The translations under genes and the position numbers were made by a program. From Symsagittifera roscoffensis (taxonomy: Eukaryota > Xenacoelomorpha > Acoela > Convolutidae): 64,000 bases of DNA. Position 1 is the stretch's first letter. Each line of letters begins with the position of its first letter. Of the stretch, positions 40,501 through 49,500 are shown in pieces. A model generated the notes under the pieces. That model saw only the letters and a program-made list of their open reading frames with translations. It searched no databases and was not told where the DNA came from. The DNA lies in the NCBI RefSeq assembly GCF_963678635.1, contig NC_087064.1, positions 35,287,716-35,351,715 of the forward strand, in the 5' to 3' direction.

Positions 40501-43500
40501 TAGCATGCTATTTGCAAGTTGAGATCGTAGCATACTAATTTGAAACTTGTGCTTCGATGATGGATACTCTGGGAAGTTTGTGCTTCGATGATGGATACGG
40601 AGAAGAGATACAATGACAAGAGGTGCCAACGCCATTAGAACTATGAGGGACTTCCTCTGGTTGATACCCCCTCGATTTCTAGGGGCAGCGTGTAGCATGC
40701 TATTTGCAAGTTGAGATCGTAGCATAGTAATTTGAAACTTGTGCTTCGATGATGGATACTCTGGGAAGTTTGTGCTTCGATGATGGATACGGAGAAGAGA
40801 TACAATGACAAGAGGTGCCAACGCCATTAGAATTATGAGGGACTTCCTCTGTTTGATACCTCCTCGATTTCTAGGGGCAGCGTGTAGCATGCTATTTGCA
40901 AGTTGAGATCGTAGCATACTAATTTGAAACTTGTGCTTCGATGATGGATACTCTGGGAAGTTTGTGCTTCGATGATGGATACGGAGAAGAGATACAATGA
41001 CAAGAGGTGCCAACGCCATTAGAACTATGGGGGACTTCCTCTGGTTGATACCCCCTCGATTTCTAGGGGCAGCGTGTAGCATGCTATTTGCAAGTTGAGA
41101 TCGTAGCATACTAATTTGAAACTTGTGCTTCGATGATGGATACTCTGGGAAGTTTGTGCTTCGATGATGGATACGGAGAAGAGATACAATGACAAGAGGT
41201 GCCAACGCCATTAGAACTATGAGGGACTTCCTCTGGTTGATACCCCCTCGATTTCTAGGGGCAGCGTGTAGCATGCTATTTGCAAGTTGAGATCGTAGCA
41301 TACTAATTTGAAACTTGTGCTTCGATGATGGATACTCTGGGAAGTTTGTGCTTCGATGATGGATACGGAGAAGAGATACAATGACAAGAGGTGCCAACGC
41401 CATTAGAACTATGAGGGACTTCCTCTGGTTGATACCCCCTCGATTTCTAGGGGCAGCGTGTAGCATGCTATTTGCAAGTTGAGATCGTAGCATACTAATT
41501 TGAAACTTGTGCTTCGATGATGGATACTCTGGGAAGTTGTGCTTCGATGATGGATACGGAGAAGAGATACAATGACAAAAAGAGGTGCCAACGCCATTAG
41601 AACTATGAGGAACTTCCTCTGTTTGATACCTCCTCGATTTCAAAAAGGTACCCCAAAGTACTGCAAAAACGTGTAGCATGCGGTTGCAAAACCATTGCAT
41701 ATCCCAAGGGTATACAGTAAAACAAACTTGAAAAAGTAAGAAAAACGACCGGGACTCGAACAGCGTCGACCTCCGGCTCAACGGTTCTAGACTGACCCAA
41801 CGGTCCTAGCTGCCTTTTAGAGTAAACACATCATTCAATAGTAAAAACTATGCGTTGAAAACACGCGGAAAAAGCACATGCTACTAAATTGCTCGCCAAT
41901 AAAATTCCGGGCCAAAGTTAAGCATTTAGTTGTGCGAGTCAGGTAGAAAAAAATGAATCCAATTGCTTGAGTGAAAACGAAGCCGATGAGGCGAAGAGAG
42001 TGTGGTTCCATAAAAGCCCTTTGAGCCATTATTCGGAGTCCAAAAACTCATCTCAGTGCAAAAAATTCTGAAAATTTCCGTTTAGCCTATTTCTAATTGA
42101 AGTGTTTTTTTTGCACTGACTTTATGAGCAACTAGCGTGTAACAAACCTCCGGTACTCATAATAAACCGCATATAATGGAAATAAGATCTGCATTCTTTG
42201 AGTGTACTCTGACAGCTCCCCATTACAAGGAAGGGGGCTTCAAATTTCAATTAAATTATGAAGAAAAATAAACAAGTTTGCTGAAAATTTTCTGAAAAAA
42301 TCACAAAAAGCCATATCTCGAGAACTAAAAAAAATGCGCAGTCATATTTGGATGCAAGACTAACAGCCACTGAAATAATCTGGGAGCTTACCATTACAAG
42401 GAAGTGAATTTCAAAATTTGAAAAAAAAAATTAAGTTTTCTGAAATTTAAAAAAAATCACAAAAAACGTCATATCTCGAAAACTAAAAAGATTTGAGTAG
42501 CCATAATTGGAGGCGAGATTCACAACCCCCGAGATTTCTCTGACAGCTTCCAATTAAAAAAATTACTAAACTAAAATAAATTGGGCCTTTTTAATTGGAG
42601 GCCGAATTTGCAACCCCTCAGATTACTCTGACTGCCCCCAACTACAGGTTAGGAATTTTAAACTTGAGAAAAAAAATTAATTTTCATGAAATTTTTTTGA
42701 AAAAGTCACAAAAAAGTCATATCTGGAAAACTGAAAGATTTTGAGCAGTCATATTTGGAGGCCTAATTCGCAACTCCTGAGAGTACCCTGACAGGGCCTC
42801 ACTACAGAGATGGTGAGATGGTAATTTCAAGTTTTGTGAATCGAAGTTCTCTGGCAAATTTTGAGAAAACCGAAAAAAAGTCATATCTCAAAAAGTACAA
42901 GAACTAGAGCAACCATATTCAGTGGCAAGATTCGCAACCCCCTGAGAGTACCCTCACAGATTCCAATAACAGGATTGAGAGGTTCAACATTTTGGAATTT
43001 TTTCATATCTAAGTTTTTTTTGAAAATTTCGGAGAAAGTCATAAAAAACGTCGTATCTCGAAAACTACGTTTGAGCAGATTTGGACGCAGAATTCGCAAC
43101 TCCTGAGAGTATATTGACAGAGCGTCACAGCAGAGATGCGAGTATCAAATTTTAAGAAATTTTTATATCTTAATTTTCTGAAAAATTTTGAAAAAAATAC
43201 TAAAAAAACGTCATATCTCGAAAACTACAAGGGTTTGAGCAACCATAATCAGAGACAAGATTCGCAACCCCTGAGAGTACCCTCAAAATATTCAACAACA
43301 GGGATGAGATCTTCAATGTTTTAGAATTTTTATAATCACGTTTTTGAAAATTTTTTGAAAAAATTATAAAAAACGTCATTTCTCGATAACTACAAGGATT
43401 TGAGAAGTGAGATTTGGAGGCAAGATTCGCAAACCCTGAGAGTACTCTGACAGCACCCAACTACAGGGTGAGAATTTCAAAAAATGAGAAATTTTTCAAC

Positions 43501-46500
43501 AAAATTTTTGAAAAATCTCGACAATGGCCTATCTCGTTAACTAAAAGGACCTGGTAATTCATATATGGAGACCAGAATCGCAAAATCTGGGAAAACTCAG
43601 ACAACATCCCACTATTAGGTTGCTATTTTCAAAATTGATGAAAGAAACACTGAATTTAAACTGGAAAATCGAAGAAGAACCTTAACCATGGTGAGATAGG
43701 GTAAAGACGAGTAACATGAATTGAAAACCTCAGCGATGCAGTGCCTGAGTTAGTATATGATGAGATTATAGAATGTAAGATTGCCCATGAGGACATTCCT
43801 GACAACAAACTTCTTTTTCCCCATTTCAATCAATTTAGACAATTCTTGATTTCCTGTTTCTTAATTATATCACCTCAAAAAACAAACTCCCGCAGTGACA
43901 TATCCGCCTCAAAAATATTTTACAATTTGAAAAATCGAAAAACTCCAGAATTGCATAAATTAAAACTTGCATATCATAAATGAGAACAGCTGTTAATCTT
44001 AAGACTTAGTTATTCAATTGAAAAAAGATTCAAAACATCACAATTCAGTTTAGTTATTCAATTGAAAAAAGATTCAAAACATCACAATTCAGTTTAGTTA
44101 TTCAATTAAAAAAAGATTCAAAACATCACAATTCAGCTCAAGTTTTCCCTTGAACTCTTTCAAGGCAAAAAAAGTTGAGATCAAGCATGGCAACTTTTTC
44201 CTCCAGATTAAGCAAACAATTTCAAGCCTCAAATTTGCCCTGCTAGTAGGCGGTTTAATTGCGTCTAATTGACCGGATTTCGGAGGAGAAATCTCAGCCT
44301 ACTCGACGCGGAGCCAAAATATCCTGTTCCGTTTCCTTAATAGAGCCCCACATTCAATAAACAGATTATACCCCTAGAACAAAGGAGGATGGCAGCAGGC
44401 TGTCTCGGTATACCATAGTTACCATACCCCAACCCTGCTAAACACTTGGCGCAAATTGAGATAGGACAGAAGGTATATTGATTAAGTGCGGAGTTTCTGC
44501 ATAGATTTGCATTGATTAGCGTCCTTTCATCTAGGCTAATCTAGCGCTAAGCCACACAGCTCAAGTAAGACTGGGATAAGACGAAACGAAACCACCACAG
44601 GCATGCTACTTTAACCAAACTCTCAGCTACTTTTTGAGAAGAGGTGGGACTTAGATAATCCGTCAAAACTGCGTCAAAACAACCCACAATTAGGAAAGAA
44701 GAGATGGCGTTACAGCATTGTTACCGCCAATATTTGCTCGGCTTTAATCAGAGCAGAAAATCTCCTATTTAAGTTTATCTGAGCGTACCTAAACAAAATA
44801 GGGAAAAGGTAACCGCCTATTTGTGGCATAGCAAGAAGCTATTTCTTGGGAATACCATTTTCCAGTTGAAAGGGGAAGCGCAAAGTCATTAATAATACAA
44901 AGAACCACATCCATATCACCAGCACACTTGAAACACCTCCAATTTCACTCCAATTATTTCTCTAATTGATCATCTGCATTTCGCTATTTTGACTTGCCTT
45001 TCGAAGCCACACTCGAATTTGAAGCATAATGATAGCAACAACAAGGCACCGAGTAGCTTATGAAACTCTCAGGAAAATTACACTTACCTAGTCTAGTAAA
45101 TTTGAACTCTTTTCACTTAAAATTAACTGAATATTTCGGATCATTTTCATCACCCAGAAATTTTTGTATGCCAAGCGGAGCAAATGTGGAAATGTCAAAA
45201 AATTGGAGCATTAAAAACCAACACAACTTCTGTACCACTTTCGAAAATCATCGATATTACCTATAAACAATTTTCATTACATAAAAAGTTTAGCTGATGC
45301 TATGCAAGTGCACAGAGCGTTCTGACCATATTCTTGAATAAAACTTGAATGTTTTTTTTTTGTGCGTGCTTCGATAAAAAGATTGGACGAAAGCCTAAAA
45401 TTTAGGCATCTTCGACACTCTGCGTAAAATTGGCAAGTTTTAGTCGACAAAGGACTAGAAAAAAAAATGTTAAAAACTAATTTGAATTAAAAAAAATTTT
45501 TTTGCTGATTTTTTTTTGATTTTTTGAATCCCAAAATGGCGCTAAAAACTTCAAAAACTAATTCAACTCGAGAAAATTTGAGTTTTCGGGGCTTGACTAA
45601 ATAAGCTTAATATTCTTTTACAATATACGCCAATTATACACCTGCTTGCTCGAAATTACAGTAAAAAATCATAAATTTCGACTCGGTTTTTCTCGACACT
45701 GAGAAAAAATTTTCAATATTTGATTGACGTTCGAATCACGACTGAAAAGGCTTTAATATGATGTATTACTCGACCCTACCCGATGATTATTTGTGGTACC
45801 CAAGTTGGAAAAAAAAACTGAAAACTCCCGAATACAAAGTTCCTCCCCATTTTTAAGGGTCGGAGCAATAATAAAATTTGAAAACTATAATGACTCTAAG
45901 ATAGTTTTGAAAGTCATTGTCAAAATGTCTGAATTCTTCCGGAGTATTTTTCTGACAAAGGGCTTCCCAGATTCTACTTTACTACAAAAAAACTAGTAAT
46001 TTAAAGCAAAGCCGGCACTTATGATATCTCGCAATGTCTTTATATTGATAACTCGCACACGCTTTCGGACCAAGTGATAAATATCCCCTTAAATCAATTT
46101 AGGAGGGAGATTGTTCACTTCGTTCAACGAAATATTTTTTAGCCAATTAGATTTGAGCATAGTACATGCAGGCCTGACGGCTTGAATTTTCCGTTTATTT
46201 TAGTGGGGGAGAGATTATTTAAATTGTCTATTAAGAGAAATTCAAGATTGCATTCAATTTTTTTTTCTAAATGATCAATTAGCTTACGACAAAAAGAGAC
46301 GGGTTATTTTTTTTTTCGTTTTTCTTTCAAACTTTTTTTAAGCTTATTGCGGAAATAATACCTTTTGTCGCTATACCTCAACAAGACTGCTCGTATTTCA
46401 AGGCAAAGCCATGAACGCTCCAACTACATTTTAAGGAAACTTAAAAAGTTTAAGAAAAAGGATACCACAATCGACCCAGTTAAACATTTCCCAATTGCCG

Positions 46501-49500
46501 CAACCGACAAAAATATATCAAAAAAAATCCTTCAATTATTTAATGAGAGATGCTGCAATTCACAAACACGAAAACTAGAAAAAAGGCGGCTTCGAAAATA
46601 AATCTACAGGAACATTACGGAAGTCGAGTCTCAGAAATCATAACTGAAACCATACAACCTTAAAAAAATACCTCGTTTACAGGAACTTGAAAGCAACAGA
46701 GACGGAGACATTTCAGACAAAAATATATTGAGACTATTCTAAGAAAATATGCCAGATTTTTGAGCCTATATAAAATTGAGTCATTTCAGCCATTTTCAGT
46801 TTCGACATCTCTGAAATATTCTGGATTAGCGACAAGCACTAATTCACGCGCAGCATTCCTCTCGTGCCAAATGTAAGCGCAGCGGAGCAAACGTTCGGTG
46901 CTTGCCAGTTTTGACTGAAATGTCTCTGGTCGAACGGTCTTGCATTTTTACGCCGCAATGTCTTAATTTCAAATTGGCTGATATGTCTCTGACCAAAATG
47001 TAGCGGCACCGGCTAAATATATCACTTTGCACTTGAAATAGCGCGTGGGGATGATTTTCAAAAAATTGAAAAAAAAAATCTATGTTTGTTGAAACTTTGA
47101 TCACTCTGTAAGTCGAACTCTGCGTTTAAGGGCAGTCGGGGCATTCAGAGCGTCATCCTGATACAAGTAATCTTGTCTAGCGTTGATGTGTGAAATATCA
47201 AGTTCATCTAAAGGTCAATAAACCTTTAGAGAACACTTTTACAAACATCATTGTGACCACCAAAAAGAAAGATTAATTTATGTGGCTAATTCTTCAGCTT
47301 GAAATTGTGCTATATCTGGATAAGGAATCGAAGCACTACTTGAGCACCATGAAAAATCAATTTAACCAACTGTTCAGCTTCAGTACATATCAGGCTGTCA
47401 AGTCTTGTCATACCACACAAGCTATTTGCGGTCCTTTCAATTTAGTATAATCTTGTTTAATTCCAGCAAACCTAATACCGAGGCGCGCCCGTAGTCTAAA
47501 CAGTGGATTTGAAGCAGGCATACAGAATAATCCCCCAGAAACAATATGACAATATATGTACCGTATAGTGGTAAAAGTACATACCAATCCACGAAAGTGA
47601 ATGGTTTGCTCAGCTTATACCATTACCACAAGTTTATTTTGAGACCAATGAAAACCCAAATCGGCTATCTTAAAGATTTTCATTAACATTTCTACGAAAT
47701 CAATACGCATAATAGCTATTAATATACCCAAACTATGAGTCAAAACTGAAGCTATTTCAACTGCGAGTAAGTAAAATATCTGCAGGCACCGCTTAGAATA
47801 GTAGCAACACTAACATGCCATCTAAGAATGAACAGTCGAAAGCAGACACAGACACATTTAATTCTGATATTATGACAGTTACATACAAGTTTTTGTGACA
47901 ATTCAAAATCACTTTTCAATTTATTAGTTCTGTCAGACACACATGGATCAACTAGAATTAAACCGCAGATAGAGACACATGTAATAAATTCCACGTGTCA
48001 AAAATAAAAAAGCAGGTGTCGCAATGGATTATACTGTCTCACAACTGTTTTTGAATCACAAGCAGAGTCCAAAACCATGATCAGCAAAAGTCACCGTCAG
48101 GTACTTTTATGTTTGACCACATAATATTTCTATATGTTTCTTTGATACGATAAAACAACCAGAAGGCGAAAACACCTTCTGAACCTCATTTAGCATTGCT
48201 ACGGACATCAAAAAAACCGACACATGAATATTCATTAAATTGCCCCCACCCTTTGAGACCCTAAAGTTTTCAGTTAGCTGCAAACCAAAAGGCAGGGCCA
48301 TAAAAAGAGGAAAAAATCAGTCTGCAGCACTAACTAGGAAACAAAAATGAAAATAAATTAAGAGTACTTGTTCAGCAGACCGAATAAAATTGATGCGCAT
48401 CAAGAAGTCAAAATATGGAATAATTTCAAATTCTTTATTATCGTTACATGCAATCTGAATCAGCTTAAACTTTGATCAGTCATTGAATTTCATTTTTAAG
48501 GAGACATCTGTGGCTTATAGAGATGTATATAAACAATTTAGCATGTTTTACACCGGCACAATCAAAGCAGGAACAATTTGGAAAGAACAAGAAAAATTCA
48601 AGCTTCCTTTTGAAAATTAAACCCACAGAAGCCTTTTTACTCCTAAGGGACGATGAAGATTTGCTACATTTGACATCGCATGTGAGGGTGACGGAAGAAA
48701 TTTGATTAGAAAAGCTATACGGGGCAACTGAGGTGGTAAATTGATTGAAAAATGTAATTTAATTCTCACGCCATTTGAGATCTTTCTCTCCCAGAAAACT
48801 TCAATTTCAATCAACTCTTAATACCATCTTGACATCAGGAACCGACTTAGTCTGAAGAAGACCCTGAAGACGGAGTATGAACCCAATTTGAGCAATTAAT
48901 GTCTTCCTAATATATTAGTCTGACGCCCGCAGTCTGCTCTCAAGTCTGGTATTATTGGTGGCGAGGGAGTAGACGGAAACAAAGGGTCACTAAAGGTCAC
49001 ACACAAAGCGAGACCTTCCCTTTAGATAATTGGTTTCCATGAAAAACTCATCAGCCTTGAAACATATGTGCCAAACATCTGCAAACCAAGACCCCGTTTA
49101 TAAACATCAACAAGCCAATACTTTTGTCTCTTATGTCCTCGAAACTACAAGCCAAGTAGAAAGCATGCTAAAAAAGGAAAGGGTTAGCTAAGTGTCACTA
49201 ATTAGCACTCGTTGCCAATTCTCGCCTGGCAGTAACCAATCATTGCCCAAGGGAAAACAAATTTGGGAATGGTTCAAACAAGTGACTGCTCCTACTGACC
49301 CTGGCAGACACTTGGTGTCGCAGACGGCGTCGTGGGTGGTGTTTCCTATGGAAAGAGTAGGAAACCCGAGGTGGACACACTTCTTTTTCCTCTTGCAACC
49401 CTCTTTGCTCCACTCCCCACTGTAGGTGCCCATCGGACAAGTGCTGCATTCTGTCTGTGAAGTAGTGTAGCCTGAGCAACGCTGAAACAAGACCCAACAA

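Noticed and set aside
40300-41781. 493-codon open frame as a real repeat-protein gene
   Set aside because: It is explained by a 192-bp satellite whose period is a multiple of three. Its start lies outside the array in unrelated sequence and no splice or domain feature supports it.
44004-44138. CRISPR-like array
   Set aside because: The 44-bp repeats are directly adjacent without unique spacers, and the DNA is clearly from an animal.
49192-49425. Plus-strand 77-codon frame
   Set aside because: It is the antisense of receptor exon 2, whose cysteine pattern and splice sites identify the coding strand.
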